Below, piece after piece: positions 1 through 14,400 of a stretch of DNA of 64,000 bases. Within the stretch, counting starts at the first letter, position 1. Each line of letters opens with the position of its first letter. The stretch lies in contig NC_134278.1 in NCBI RefSeq assembly GCF_949628215.1, positions 38,334,115 to 38,398,114 of the forward strand, given 5' to 3'. The stretch comes from Phalacrocorax aristotelis (taxonomy: Eukaryota > Chordata > Aves > Suliformes > Phalacrocoracidae). The position numbers and the translations under genes are program-made. The notes under the pieces are model-generated. The model was not told the DNA's origin and made no database searches. It worked only from the letters and a program-made list of their open reading frames with translations.

Positions 1-3000
1 CAACCATACCAATTCAAATGCATATCAAAGTAGCACTTGCAAGTACAGGAGGAATGTGGCAAGGGTTAAGTGACCTGCCCCATGGCACCTGATCTTATAC
101 TCAGGCATTCAGCCATGACTCCATTCCCCACCCCAGCCTCCAAAGGCACCTCCTCCCTTTCTTTGACATTAATCTTTGAGGCTACACAGTGAACTGGATC
201 CAAAAAAGTCATCAGAAGAAAAAAAAAAAAGTTCGCTTTCCCAGCCTTAGGACCCTCATACTTCACTGTCTAATTATATCATTACTGTGTGATCAGAAAG
301 CAAGGACTGAACTAAAAGACTGCTGGGGGGGGAACCAAAACCAAAAAATACCCACCCACCGAAAAAATCCCCACAGCTGTTGAGTAGATCTTGGCTAACA
401 GAAGCTTTGTCAGTCACAACCAGAAGGGTGGGAGGGACCACCACAGTTCCCCTTAGCCACTGCAAAAAAGGATTTTTTTTTTTTTTTTCTTTTTTTACTT
501 TCCCTTACCCTGGCCTAAAAGCCTACCCATCTCCCTGCTAAGTCTCTGTGCAGAATCAGCAGGAAGGCTCCTCTCCACCACTCATAGAGCTGCTAACTAA
601 TGCGAGAGGAAGGATGGCAACAGAGTGAAGAAAAAAAAAAACTTGTACAAGAGCTGTGAATTCAGACTGTTAGCACTCATGCAGGGCAAAGGCCTAAAGC
701 TCCTGAAATAGGCAGAAAGAAATGAAGGTCTAGGCTGGATGGGGTAAGGGAGGAAGAAGGAGGAAAAGGATGCAAAGATATAAATTCTTGTTCATGAAAA
801 TATATTCAGAGTCTGGTGCATATGGCATTTCTGCTTATCTGTGCATACTTATCTTTAGCATATCCATCTTTCTCTAGCATCCACTTTCTCAAAAATAAAG
901 GAGGCCTGGCAGAAGCACTCAGGCTAGCCTATTAAATGCATGCAGTTATATTGAAAAGGGTTACTGTACAAGAAATGCAGAAAACAGTATAAAAATCACA
1001 CATAAACCCATCTAAAACAGAAAAAGTGAACTATACACATCACTGATACACTGCATAATTTGAGGTGAACTGCTTTTCAGTCCCAAGGAACTCCACACTT
1101 CCATCTTTTCAAGCATAAGTTGCAAACTGAGTGAAGTAGTATTCAATCACATGTTAAACTCCTTGAAGTTTTTGCTTGCTATGCAAACTGTAGTTTAAAA
1201 TTTTTCTACCAATGAGTAAAATATTTCAGAACAAGCTGGACAACGCTACCAGGAAAGATGAATAAATGAAACTAAATACATCAGCAAATCCTCAGGAAAA
1301 ACAAACAAAACCTTTTTCCAGCTCAGCAGTCATCATACATATAACCATGGGCACACCCCACTCCTTGACCTTAGCTTCCACTGCTTTTCAGGCACTGAAT
1401 ACATAACCATATTTTGTTAATGTCTACCTGCAAAGACATGTCAGGGGAAGATTACTTTGTTTGGAAGAGAAAACAGGAATCCCAGTCCTCCTCCTATTTC
1501 AAGAATTATCATTAAGATTGCCAACCAAGGTGGAAGCAGTTTAGAGCAAACACTAGTAACAGAATCTAAACTTTCAAGAAAAAAATAAAATTCTAATCCA
1601 AGAGTATTCATTTCAACACCTCATGACAAAACCTTCAACAATTATTCTTCCACCTCATTCAGAAGGAATTAAATACTTGGAATGGAAATCTACAGATCAA
1701 AGATGTTCAGTATGTACCTTCAAAACAGTTTCAAACAGCAGGCACATGAAAAACAAAAAAGTTTTTATTGATTAAAATTTAGTCCCTCATCCCTGTCCAG
1801 GAGTAACATTCAGAAATATTTCAGAGACAAAATTGACCACAACTCTTTAGCTTACATTTGTCACAGCGAGCTTGTATTCACTCTACAGGGCATTTTACAA
1901 CCAACATACAAACTCATGCAGTAACACAAGAAGTTTAACATATACGTGTGTGGATTCTTTTAATTTCACCTTCTGTAAAGCCTCAGACTCTAAAGAAAAG
2001 TGAGCCACTGTTGAAAGCTTGGAAAAAAAACCCTGTAGTTTCAAAAGCACAGCCTGACTTGCTGCTGCAAGGAATCAATGCGTGACAGGTAACTGCTATC
2101 AGCAAACTCAGATTGCCTGTACATCAAACACTCTTCTAAACAGTAATAATTTTAAAAAGAAAAAAATATTTTTAGATCTATAGGAAAAACGTCAGAAGTG
2201 CTATTATCCTCAAACCAATTTGTCACATTTCATCAATTTGCCACTAGGCAATAGGATTATGCTGTGGAAGAAGTATGAACTTTACATATGTCTTGTAAAG
2301 CACATCTTAAATATAATTCACTGTTAAAACGTTGCTATTAGTGCTACAAACAAAGACAAGTAAAAATAAAAAGAACAAAGAAAAATTGCTCAGGGGTCAT
2401 AAAACAAAATTGACTAATCTGTTAGGTAAACCGGTACGAAACAACAACACCACCCAAGCAAGCAGTCCTGCTGTGCCCCATGCCATACCTCTGCTTGTGC
2501 AGTACACACCTATTTATGACACTGACTTGCATGAGAAAATGATTCAGAAGTAAACTCAGGTTCCAAAGGAACTTGTGCCATCACAAGAAAGGAAGAGAGA
2601 GGCCAGAGAAAAACTTTTTTTAAGCACCTAAGCTCTAGCCTCACCAAACACCAAAATACTGTGGACAACAAACCACACATTAAAAGAACAAAAAGTCTGC
2701 TGTTAGACAGAAATACAATCCTGCCTACCTCACACTACCTTCATTGCAGTGACATTTACTGCAGCTATGTGAAATGTGACTCTGCTGAATTATTTTCTTT
2801 ATAGTCATTCTAACCCAGCCCTCCTTTACTATAAACATTACAACACTAGATACCGTATTAGTACATTGATACGTACACCTTGAGTTTCAAGACAGCAGGC
2901 GTAGATCAGGTTTTCACCCCTCCACAGTAAAGACTGGCACACCAATAACACACGCTATCATGTTATTACATCTGAAAACGGTTAATAATCAGACCTGACT

Positions 3001-6000
3001 ATTTTTAAGTACAAAGTAGGTCCTTATACAGAACCTTAGAACTTTAAAATTGTGAATTGATGCTCACATCTGTGTGAAAACCTTGTGATTGCCGTCCAAA
3101 TGCTTTTACTTCTAGTATATGGAGTCCCAGCTGAACAATTAGCATCTAATACACGCACAAAATAGGAACAGCACCAGCATTTTTTAAACTTTGAATTTAA
3201 ATGTCTCTGCTTTTATTTGCAGGTCTTCTGTAGGCTTCTCAGCACTAATCATATTCATGTTATAATACCAGTATCTTCCTAATGCTGCAATTCTTGAAAA
3301 ACATAAATAGCGAATAAGATTATCATCTTTTAAACATTTTAGGACACAACAGGTATCATTTGAGATTCAAATTCTTTTTAAAAACTGATTCCTAATTAAC
3401 ATCTTCATGACGGAAAAACGTCACCAAAAAATGGAGGAATTGGAGCAGTATTCAGAGTATCCCAGAGACATTTTATTTCAGTAGCAAGTGGGTTTCTAAA
3501 TTTTCCCTTAGAGACATGAACTACTTATTATACATGTTCACAGCCCAGGAAAATGTAAAAGATCACAACCAACTTGGAAGCCATTCCTAAGAGGCAAGAG
3601 TGTGTTTCTGGTATCTTGCCTCCTGGAATTCAGTAGGTAGAGCCCTCTCACTGAGCTCTTCCCCTCCAAGAGGGCAAAACACCACTGCACAACAGCCATC
3701 AGACACTCTCCAAGGAGGAGTGTGTCAGATGTGCCACCTGACCTTATGGAGTCAGACCTACAGCTGAAAAAGCAGCTCTCTACCTACTGTGGTTGTGTCA
3801 AAAGTATGTTTCTTTCAAGAAGTCACTAAGAAGAGGCAAAGTGTTCGCACATTTTTGCTAAAAAGTCTAAAATCAAAGCTGTCACACCTCTTGAGTATGA
3901 AATTAACTACTATTCTACACATCGGTAAGACTAAGCTAACAAATACCTCAATGACTACAGATGATGATGGTAGATTTCCTTTCCTACAAACAGGAGAGGG
4001 CAGATGTGAAATCCTGAGATTCTATTCAATTACTGGGAAAATAAACAGAGTTGGCAGAAGCTTCCCACTGTGGAGTTCCAGAAATCAGTCTGCATTTCAA
4101 AGCTGCTTACAAGGGACTTCTGGTCGGTTAGCGACCTTCAATTCCAAGGGTTCTGTTTACCTGTTTTTATTATCCAAGATGCTTCCCAGAATAGATAAAA
4201 AATATATAATCAATTCTGGTAATATGAAATCTCAGAAAAATTAAGCCAGAAGAAAGAGATGACAATACCACAGCAGCTTTAGGACCGCCTACTACTTATC
4301 TGTTTCTTAGTCACTACCTTTCAGAAGATAAACCTAGTGAAGGCAGAGCATATTCTGCACAAATTTTTGTGATGCCTAGAACACCGACATTTAGCACAGA
4401 GGCATCACAAGCTACTGGATGAAGGAAAATACCAGACTGCTCGTTTCCACATCTGTAGGATTATGTTCTCCATCAACACATTCCCAATTTTCCTTTTTTC
4501 TAGGAAGTACTTCCACAGAGGTGGTGTGCTTTTGGCTCAAAGGTACAAGGGTGCTATCAGAAGAGAAACAGCAACCAACCCATGGCTGGATGCCAGAAAC
4601 ATATATTGAAACTGCCAATCTGGGAGGCACACATTTGATAGTGGAGTTCACATCTGTAGCCTTTCAGATTCTTCCTGATAAAAGCCTATACTCCGTATTA
4701 GATCTAGCAAAATCTGGTTAACATGGATGTGGGTACTAGTACCAAGGCAGAGGCTAGTAGCTGCTGTTGTGGGGTTTTTTTCATCTTAATAGAGAGAATG
4801 GTCTCACGTGGAGGTGAAAGAGAAAACAGAAGAGATTCAGGTAGTTAGAATTCAGTGCTACTCGACAGCAGATAGCTAGTTTTGCATCTTCCATGTGTAC
4901 TGCATTAACGTAAGTCAATTGTCAAATTAGTGACATGGCCTTGAAACCCAGCTTTAGGCTGCTTTACTAAGAACATAATTCTCAAGACCTTATTTGATCT
5001 TTAAATTGGCATAACCTCATTCTATTCACTGTTATTCTGCTGTGGGGTTTTCTGTGTATTTTTTTCTTAAAACTGGTACTGATATTTTTTTCTAAATACT
5101 GTTTGCACCTAGGACAGACTTGGTGAAAAACTACCTACTATTTAGCTCTCCTAAAAACTGAACTAAATAATGGTTTCTATTTTCCGCATAAAAGAAGCCT
5201 AGATTTTCCCTTGTCAATCCTAATACCCCTCCTTTAAGAAAAATAGTGTAAATAACGTAGCTTTTCAGAAGGTGCAAAATTAATTTGCTCTTCGTTTTGA
5301 TAGTTAATTCTAAATGAAAAGAGGTATGACTGGCAATATCATACACTTCAGGAAAGTTAAGTCCATCCTTATAAGGGTATTGAAAGTTCTTAAAATTTCC
5401 AGGGTGGAGTGGAAGGGGAGCTTCGGGGGGGTGTTTTTCAAACGAGCATGCTGACATTTAATAATATTCTCCAAGTTGGTCCATTCACACTTGTTTCGTA
5501 ACACCACAAAAGACCTGTAACCATAACAGCATGGAAATCCTGAAAATATTTGTACCCAAAACAATCTTCACCATGCAGCCTACTTTATTAGTAAGCTAAT
5601 AAAAAAAAAAAAAAAAAAAAAAAACAAACCTAAAGCTTAGAGAACTAAAATTTTATAGGAATTTGCTATAACATTACTGATTTTCCAGGATTTTTTGTTG
5701 ACTGTAGTCTTACCTAAAGGCAACTTTCACTAATACATATTAGAGTAGTAGATTAGAATCTGACAAAAGTGACTAGCAAATTGAAGCTGGGTAGTAATAT
5801 AATAAATGTAGCACAGGCATTAAGCAACATATCCTCAAGGAAACACAGATGAATTCATAGCTAAATAATAGCAAACACACCCTTCAGCTGTAAGCAGCAC
5901 ATTATCCAAGGCTTTAAAGAACAGCTGGACTACTAATTTCTACTGAGAAGATTACATATCCACAGGTATTTTAAAAACTGTTTAGAAACAGTTAAAAACT

Positions 6001-7600
6001 CTTTAGAAACTCCCTGCACATCTGTTGAAGTCTGGGCATAAATCTAGGCTTTTCAACCCTTGAACAATATTATTTGACTCCATAATGTATTCTATGGGGG
6101 GAGAAGTGATTGAATATATAAGGGAAAAATGATAAACCTGAGCTATGCAGAACCTTAGAGTGGTTTGGCAGTCAAGAATTCCCATGTGGAGTCTTAGAAA
6201 AAGTAGTTTCTCCTTGACTATATTACAGGAGCATTGCAATACAAGGCACAGAAAGCAAGGGTTCTGCTCTTCTCAACACACAAAACATCAGGTAAAGCGC
6301 TGCCTCTAGTTCAGATACCAAGTTTTAAGAGAAGTAGGTAAGTAGAAGGAAAGTTTAGAAAGAGCAACTAGGGTTCAGACCCATGAGTACAGGCTGAGCA
6401 AACTGGATCTATTTTCTCCTTCAGTGGTGTTTTCTACAGGCCACCCAGAACCTTTGAATAAGGCAGCCATAACATAAAGAAGAAAAATCAAAACTCTAGT
6501 CCATTTTATACCTGACAGTGGGATAACTAGTCATCTGTTCAAATTATGTAAGAGATTAAGATTATATGTCAGGTAGCACCTTCAAATGATAAACTGAATG
6601 CTAGTGAGGCTCTCAGAATGCGCTAGACAACAGCAACCTGTTCCAGTTTTAAATAAATGTGACCTGCCTAGAAGCAAAGCTATGGAGAAAAACCAACTTG
6701 CTTCAAAAAACACCACATCCCACCATGCCCACTACGTCCCCTGGGCCATGGCAGATCCAAGATGCTTCATTTACCAGGCCAGGGCCTCTGTGCCACCACT
6801 TGGCACAGGTACACCCCTAGCACAGGTGACCTTTAGAGGATCTCTCCAGACTTTCTGCAACTTCTGCCTTCACAGCACAACAGCAAAATCTTTATCAGGA
6901 TGAGACATTCAGTGATACAGCAACTCTAATCTATTTGCTCCTAACAGCGCTAAAAAGCACTACCAATTAAAGGCAGACATCTGTCAAAAAACCACCAAAG
7001 TACCATTCATAGCTAAATTCACCTACAATGCATCAGAGCTGAACTATTAGACAGGAACCATAGTACATAAACAGTAAACCGTGAAATACTGTGCTTGGCT
7101 TATCCAGAAATAGTCTAAACTACTTATATTTAGTAACAATATCCAAAAAATCAAAACACCCAGGAAGTGGTATAGCAAGTACGATGAGTCCAGTTATCGG
7201 CATTTCCACAATACACAGGGCCCTTGCTCTAGTTTTTTTATTGAAACAGGTAACCTGAAGATAAGTTAAGAGCAATAAAAGTACAAACATGTTCTAGAAC
7301 TTCACCACACTTAAAACTATATCAGATAAATACATCAAGTCTTAGGAAAAGCTGACTTTCCTGAATGAACTCTGAACTTTTGGTGGAGTATTAATAAAGA
7401 GTAACCACATCAGATGTTGTTAGGTATTATTTTTTTTGTAAACCACAAATTGCGGTCAGTTTCCCTGAACAGAGACAACCACGCTGACCACGTCAGCAAA
7501 AAAAAGGGCCGGATTTCAGAGATCAGGTGGTTGGCCCCTAAGAACACTGCACGGGAATATCCTTTTAAGCTAACTACGAGATTTCAGCTCTCTGGTGCTT
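1..7600. other. AT-rich non-coding stretch, possibly IBTK first intron
   Basis: I see no coding exon here. Open frames are short, show no family signature, and several begin at non-ATG codons. The stretch holds a T16 run near 473-488 and an A24 run at 5601-5624. If the CpG island at 7.85-8.48 kb drives a minus-strand gene, this stretch would be the first part of that gene's intron. That is inference from the promoter and from gene order, not from any exon seen here. Confidence 0.4.
5601..5624. repeat. A24 homopolymer
   Basis: Twenty-four consecutive A residues follow AGCTAAT. No recognisable retroposon body lies directly upstream. It could be the tail of an old decayed insertion or a simple repeat. 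Confidence 0.9.
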
Positions 7601-7849
7601 CCGCTGCTGCTCAAAGCCAGCAACGCTGCGAGCTGCTACCAAAAGTGACAGAGAACTCTCACCAAGAAGGCCTGAAACACGACAGGCTTCCCGGGAATCT
7701 CCAGCTAAGGAGCCCTGGCAGAGGCTGCTGCCAGTGTCGAGGCGGGGAGGGTCTGAAGTGTTTCAAAGAGCCAGCCACCGGCCAGGGCAGGCAGGGGGGG
7801 AAGGTGGCCGTTTTGCTCCTCACTACACCAAGTCCATGTAGTCGGGAAG

Positions 7850-8480
7850 CGACAAGCGACAAAAGACACTTTTCTTCCGCCTCGAAGCCGGTCCCCTCCC
7901 ATCCTACGTGGCCGGCTGCCCTTGACCCTCCGTGGCTCGTGCCGTCCCCATTCCTACAGCTCCCCGCCGCCACCGCCGCCCCCCCGTCCCCTCCGGCAGG
8001 GCCAGCCGTGACACCGCCCCCCAGGCCCGGCTACCCCCGCACACATCAGCAGGTCGCGGCCCGCCCCTCACCAGTCGCTAGATGAATGGACTCGAGCGGG
8101 CAGGGAGGGACGCGCGCTGGGCAGCGCGGGGGCTCATCCTTAGTGATACAGGGGCAAGGCCAGGCTGCTGCGGCTACCGCGACACCTCAGGCGGAGACAG
8201 CCAGTGCTAGCAGCTCACACCGGGGCGCACAGACAGCGGCCGCCGCACCCCCGAAGAAGCAAGCAACCGATTGGCCGCGGGGCCGCCGCACCTCGCACGC
8301 CGATTGGCTGCGACTGCCGCCTCGGCTCCGCCCCCACCACGTCGGAGCCCGGATTGACTGGCAGGCAAGGTCTGGTGGCGGAAGGGGTAAGAGGGGGCGG
8401 GGCCTGCCTTGGCGGGCTGTCAAGGGTTAAATCAAAATGGCCGCAGTAGGTGAGGCGGTTTGGGGGTGCACGTTGCGTCC
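7850..8480 (-). promoter_or_regulatory. IBTK: CpG-island promoter, inferred to be that of IBTK
   Basis: GC and CpG density rise abruptly from about 7.7 kb and fall after about 8.5 kb. Two inverted CCAAT boxes lie at 8270-8274 and 8303-8307 (ATTGG on the plus strand, hence CCAAT on the minus strand). A GC box lies at 8393-8404 (GGGGGCGGGGCC) and another GC-rich Sp1-like site near 8327-8336. There is no TATA box, as is usual for housekeeping promoters. In human, the gene upstream of TPBG is IBTK, transcribed divergently from it. The position and CCAAT orientation fit IBTK transcription toward lower coordinates. No IBTK protein sequence is visible, so the gene name is inference. Confidence 0.55.
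8072..8260 (-). other. Candidate 5' non-coding first exon on the minus strand
   Basis: Read on the minus strand, a splice-donor-like GTGAGG follows GCGACTG, placing the exon's 3' edge at 8072. The upstream limit near 8260 is only a guess, placed just below the two CCAAT boxes. I see no convincing start codon with a long frame, so this would be a leader exon of the gene at this promoter. A transcript read is needed to define the ends. Confidence 0.3.
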
Positions 8481-11400
8481 TGAGCGAGGAAAGGGTCCGG
8501 GAGTAACGGGGAGAGAGCAGGTGAGGGGGAGAAAGCTGAGGTGTTCCAGCGGCTTTTTATGTGAGTCTTCACAACAGAAGCAGCGTGGCCGGCTGTGGAG
8601 AAGAAGGATGGGTTTCTGGCATGGCAACACCTCCCCGGGAGGACTTAGAAGCAAATAGTTCAGTAATTAGCCTGCAGCTCTCTAGCAAATAGTGGCGTGA
8701 GAAAAGGACTGAGAGGGCTGCGTCGAGGCAGATTGTCTTAAACCAATGTGACTTCTCTCTCTGACAGAGAACGTGGCCTGATTTATAGGATACAGCTTGA
8801 TTTTTGTGAGGCTTTTGACACCAACTTGAGGCAGCCTCATAAGCAAACTTGGTATGCATGCAGGGATTTGAAAAACTGCTCGTGTACAGTAATTACCTAT
8901 GGTTCACTTAATGTGTGTTTTAGGTAAACTCCACGAGGGCTGAATTAAATTATTAAACTCTACTTTTTAATTAATGTCTTGGATGACATAATAGGTGGTA
9001 CAGATTAATCTGGAACAGGATAATGGTCTATGTAGCATTTTAGGGTGGGAAGCTAGGAACCAAGACAAGCAGTACCTAATGTAAAATACAGAGTAAAAAA
9101 AAAATCACGGATCACTTTTTCCAATGTGGAAATACATTAATGATGTATTGATATTAATGCCAATGGCCAGAGATTCTGTGTGTTTCTTTAAAGCCACAGT
9201 TTTATCCTGTGCGGTGCAAGCATTAAGCGACTTTAAAACAATCTCACTGTTTTTTAAACCACAAAACATTTGAAAAAGTTAAGCATATTCTTCAGCAGCA
9301 GTTCAATTTGGGCAATACTGAGTAGAAGTACTATGTAGGTGAATCTCAAGCATTTTTACCCATGCCATCTGACTCAGTTAATGTAAATTGTGCAGTCAGC
9401 TTTCTGTATTTCACTGTATAAGTGGTTTGCCAGCAGTCATTCGCCATTTTAACTAACCCTGCATGCTATGTGAAACTCATTTATGTATTCTTTTCCTAGT
9501 GATAGCTTCTTTCTGCTTCAGCCATAAGCATACCTCAGAGGTTGCCTTGCTCTAAGGAGACTGCCAGCTGGCCTAAGAGCAGTAATGACCATCTGGGGAG
9601 ATAAGGAGTTCCAAATACAGCTGAAATCAGTCATAAACAATGCTTTGTTGTACAATAATGAATTCAAGTGAATAGCTGGGACAAGCATCCTTTGGAGGGG
9701 TAAACAGCACAGTGGAAAGATCAAGAGGCTTAAAGTAGAACAAGGCCAAAGACAACAATAATAAATTCTGTATGAGGAAAATAATTTCTGAGAAGCTGGA
9801 CTGCCCCTCAGGTCTTTCATACAAAATACTACTGTAAAGAATAGAAAACTACAGCAAAGGACATGGAAAAGTTGGAAGATAATACTGAGACATGAAGAGG
9901 ACCTGATGGAGTCCGAGTCAGCCAAAACCTTGACAGAATAACCAAAGTCGTTTAGCATGAGTTTGATCTCCTTTGCAGAAATTTTAATATTTTCATGGAA
10001 AAATATTATATTAACTCTTTACCTGTTGTTTATAGTTCAGGCTTTTATAATTGTCCCCAGCTCATAGGTCCATATTAGAAATTCCTGCTATCTGGTGCTG
10101 CCTCTGGAAAAGCAGCAAATGAATACCATTCACAGAATCAGGATGATATAGTTTGATTTCCAGAGGTAGGTTGAGGTAATAATATAACATTGTAAAACAA
10201 AAAACAGCTCAAACAGGTTCACTTGAACCTCTGTTTAAATTACTGGTTTTGTTTTGTTATGTTTTTGCCAGTGGAAAATGACAACATCATTGCAGAAAAA
10301 TATACTATTTTAAGCCTTTCAGAAGAAATTATAAGCAATGGAGATGAAAAGTCAGTAATGAGTCACTGAAGGGTCTTTAATTGGGTAGTCCAGCAGCCAG
10401 ACTTGTGAGTTCCTGAAGCATGTGGTACGTGCCTGACAGTTAGGAGCTGTTAATCTTTTTTTTTTCAGTCTGTGGTGAAAAGCTCTGAATTATCGCAAAT
10501 AAACATGCAATTATCTTACAGGAAAAAAATGTGTCTCTGACCACCATTGTTACTTTTTATAGCAGCTCTAGACTTTAAGTCAAAAACCCCTCAAAAAATT
10601 GAAAAAGCAGCACTTAAAAAGGAAAACTAGTATACTTACCCATCTTCAGAATTTGAGGAGGAACATCAATTTTGAGAGGCTCAATTAACCTTCAGAGTGT
10701 ATTTCTTGTCCTCGTATGCATCTCAGTACAGTGACTGCTGAAGGGTTATAGATTGAATGTGCTCCAAATATATATATGTATACTCATTTAGGGTTAGGGA
10801 AGAAGAAGCTAGGCTATAGGAAAGACACTGCCCCATTAGGCAGCTCTCTGGCAACCTATGGATACTATCCATCCATCCAGAGTAGTCTACAGAAATATTG
10901 AGGTAAAATTGCATGCCTTGTCTGCTGCACCAGGCTTAGGCTAATGGAGGAATTAGAGGAGAAGATGTAAGCAACAGTAAGGAAAAAATGTACTCTGCAT
11001 TTTATGCTATCACTGTAACAATCTCAAAGAGATTTCTAAAATTGATTCTGAACATTGAAAAAAGTAATTACTTTTATGAGCCAGTAACAAAAAGTTCTGT
11101 CTATATATAAGAAATTGAAATAATTAATATTTTCCTTTGCAGCCATAGTAAGCGTTCAATAGCAGATTTCCCCCTTCACATCTCTATTTATGTGCCTTAG
11201 CTGGCCTAATTATTACCAGTGTCCTCTGGAGACTCGAGTGATAATTCTTATTGGGAGCAGTTGTACTCTCTGCTGAAGAAAAAAATTAATCTACTCCAGG
11301 CTTACCTTCTGCTGATACTGAATATGTTCTTCATGATCTTTCAGGAATTTGAAAAAGAGATTATAAACTCCTGGGACTTTGGTATTACAGAACTAATAGA

Positions 11401-14400
11401 GGAAGATTGAGTGCAACACTTCTTAGCAGGGAAGGCTTGCAAAAAAAACCCAGACTACTATTTATTTGTCAGATAGCCACACACTCAAAAGAAGCATTTT
11501 TATACCAGCAAAGTATCTCCAAAGTTATTAAAAATATGTGCATCTTGCTTTAAGAAAGTCTATCCTCTTACTGAAAGCGACGAGGTTATGCAATTCCATA
11601 TACCAGTACCGTCTGAGAAAAATGTGGAGAATTCTGAGGATCAAACAGCATTGAAAGGGGGATGGCGAAGTCTGGGGACGCCCTGCAGTCTGCTCAGTCT
11701 GCCTGAGAGTTCCCCTGTGAAGGTAAAGTAGGAAATGGAGATGTGGTGAACACCCAGGAGCTTTCACTCCACAAACCATGGCTTCAGCAAAGCAGCTTCA
11801 CAAAATTGGGAACACTTCCACATAGCCGTGTCATGTCAGATACTCCGACGTCTCTTCTTTAACCCATAAGATTTCCAACTTGTCTAATTATACCTTGGGA
11901 GCATTTCTGATGTCCAAGTATATTTTCTATTATAGTAGTCCAGATACCCAAAAGCATAGTTTGTCACCAGTGATATGAGGTGTGTGCAAGGAGAAAACAT
12001 TGTCCCACATCTATACAGAATTGCGATTTTTTTTAAAAAAAAGTTTTGCATCAACTTGTGGAAAGGGGCACAACGTACATAAAACGAAATGGTAGTAAAA
12101 GACAGTTGTTTGTGGGAACTGTTCAAGGGATGGCTACTTGCAGTGACTGGAGTATAATCTTCAATACAATCAGAAACTACAGTACATGTGGAGTGGATGT
12201 TATCTGTTCTGATGTTAAATATTTTGCAGAAAAGTAATTTTAAACAAAGCTTTTCTTATCCTGTGGGAAGTTGAATGTATAAGCGCAGCAAGATAATTCA
12301 ATTTGTAGTCTGTCTTTCCTCCATATCTTCCACCCTGATCTTCCTGAATAGAAGGCACAAGGGTGCAGGCTACCTAGAACATCAGCCTCTTCTGGAGGGG
12401 GAAGGATGGGTGGAAAGACATGAGAATCAAGGATGTTCTCTTGGGCTTCCTAAGGCCTTCCCAGTACACATCTCGGACTCCACAACCATTGTAAATAACA
12501 CTGGTGGTCTTGTGGCCGTCTCACAGATAGGGGAGAGGCAAGATCATGGTGCTTAGGAGGCACAGAGGAACTGTTTATAGCTTCTAAATTTATGGGAAGA
12601 GAGAGGAACTGCCTTTCTTGCCTTGTTCTGATGAACAAAGAGGTAGTTATTTTTTAAAACTTTTTGTAAAGAGTAGGTAAACATCCAGTTTACAGTACAG
12701 CTGATTTTTTTCTGACCATTGCATGCTCAGATTTGGGCTATGTTGGTGCTATACCTGACCAAGGCATCAGACACGCTCGTCTGGCGCTCTGAGAGCCAGA
12801 TGTAGTGGCAGCAGCATCCCCAAGGCTGCTGCCAGTCAGGTCCAGCTGCACTCAGTCTGGGTGGCAGAGGGTGCCCACCTACTGCCACCTGCCATGCAAA
12901 GTGCCATGGGCCAGGATGCACTTCACAGCACTGGGTACAGTGGGATGCAGCCTGTCTCCAGGGGTTACCAGTGTGCTCTCTGCTGGAGCTCCTGGCCCAG
13001 CTGAAGTGGCGCCTGGGGACCCGGGTTGTTTTGCTCCAGCTGTGTGACCCAGGGATGCCAGGAGCAGCTGGAGCCACCACACCTGTCCCTCACTGCAGTG
13101 ACACACCACTATTGTGGGAGGTGTCGGTTTCCAAAATGGGCTAGCCCTGCGTTAAATGGTAAGTTGGCAAAGACAGCATGGCATTCCCTTTACATCACCT
13201 CCAGACAGGTCTCCTCTGGCCTTACCTTACTACCTTCTAGGTCTCCTCTGCGTCTTAAAAACCACTCTGAGGGTTTTTTTTTAATCTTCCAAAGAGTGAT
13301 TTCAGAGTATTTGGGAGATAAAAATTTCAGAATGTTTGGGAGATAAAAAAATCTCAGGAGAATAAAATCGCCACAGCTAGTAGACACACCTTTGCACTTA
13401 CCTTGCAGTGCCACCTACAGTCAAAACACAGATGACAGTTTTTTCTTGTGTGGTCAGCAGCTCGCAGGCTTAGCAGGGCAGTGCTGCAACAAAAAATATG
13501 GCACCGCAGTTTTTTTCCCAGGCAGAGCTTGTCAAGTGCAGACTCAGGACTCAAGGCAGTTCTCTTGACCAAGTCGCAGCTGCACCAGTGGCTTGGTGAA
13601 TATTGCGTCAGGCAATGGAGAGAATTTTCATCCTTCCTCACTCCCAGCATGGTCTGTCCCCATGCAGCATCAGAATAAGCTCCCCTACTATGACTGCTGA
13701 AAACAGGAACTTACCTGCTTTAAATTGTCCCTTGAATGAAGCTGTTTCTGACCACTGACTCTCCTGCAAAATAGAGGGGACTAGGGCTATCTAAAGTGTG
13801 TTGAAACCTATGAATGAAGGGCTGTGTAAGAAACGGTAAATATTTCAGTACCTAAAAATAGAGATTTGGTTTTGGTTTAGTGTATGATGAAATTACAAAT
13901 GAAGATGCAAGTGAAACTATAAAAGGCACGAGGAAAGCCTCTTTTTCTACAATTTTTAAAACAAAAATATGCCGAATTATGGAGGGGGGAACCCTTAAAA
14001 ATGAAAAAGGTTAATTTTTTTCTCTCAAGTAACTCCAACCTACCCAGCTATCATTTAGGCCCGCTGTGAAAAGATCATGCATATGTCCACTGTTCCAGAC
14101 AGAATGTATCAGGAACCGTATAGAATATTTTTTTAAAAAGAAAAGCTTTAGGGATTGTTGATTAATAGTTTTCAATGTTATTTCTAGCAACTTTGATATA
14201 TCTGTCTCAGTTTCTGCTAAGGCTTCTAATAACAAAAGCCAAGCAGCAGCATGTCTATGAACTGCCATTCTAATGGGCGTAAATGCTATTTTTCTATGAC
14301 CTATCACCATAGAACTGTAGTCATAGCCTTTAAAGGTACTGAAGATTTATGAGCATTTTTCCATTATAAAAAATTACATCTTCATATGCTTTTTGAAGTT

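Noticed and set aside
3789..4244. 151-codon plus-strand frame
   Set aside because: It begins with GTG rather than ATG, has no family features and lacks promoter context.
7414..8085. 223-codon frame running into the CpG island at 8 kb
   Set aside because: It does not resemble any protein, its first part lies in AT-rich sequence, and its second part is CpG-island composition.
9518..9958. 146-codon minus-strand frame with hydrophobic stretches
   Set aside because: No recognisable domain, signal of selection or nearby promoter. Hydrophobicity follows from T-rich reading of A-rich DNA.
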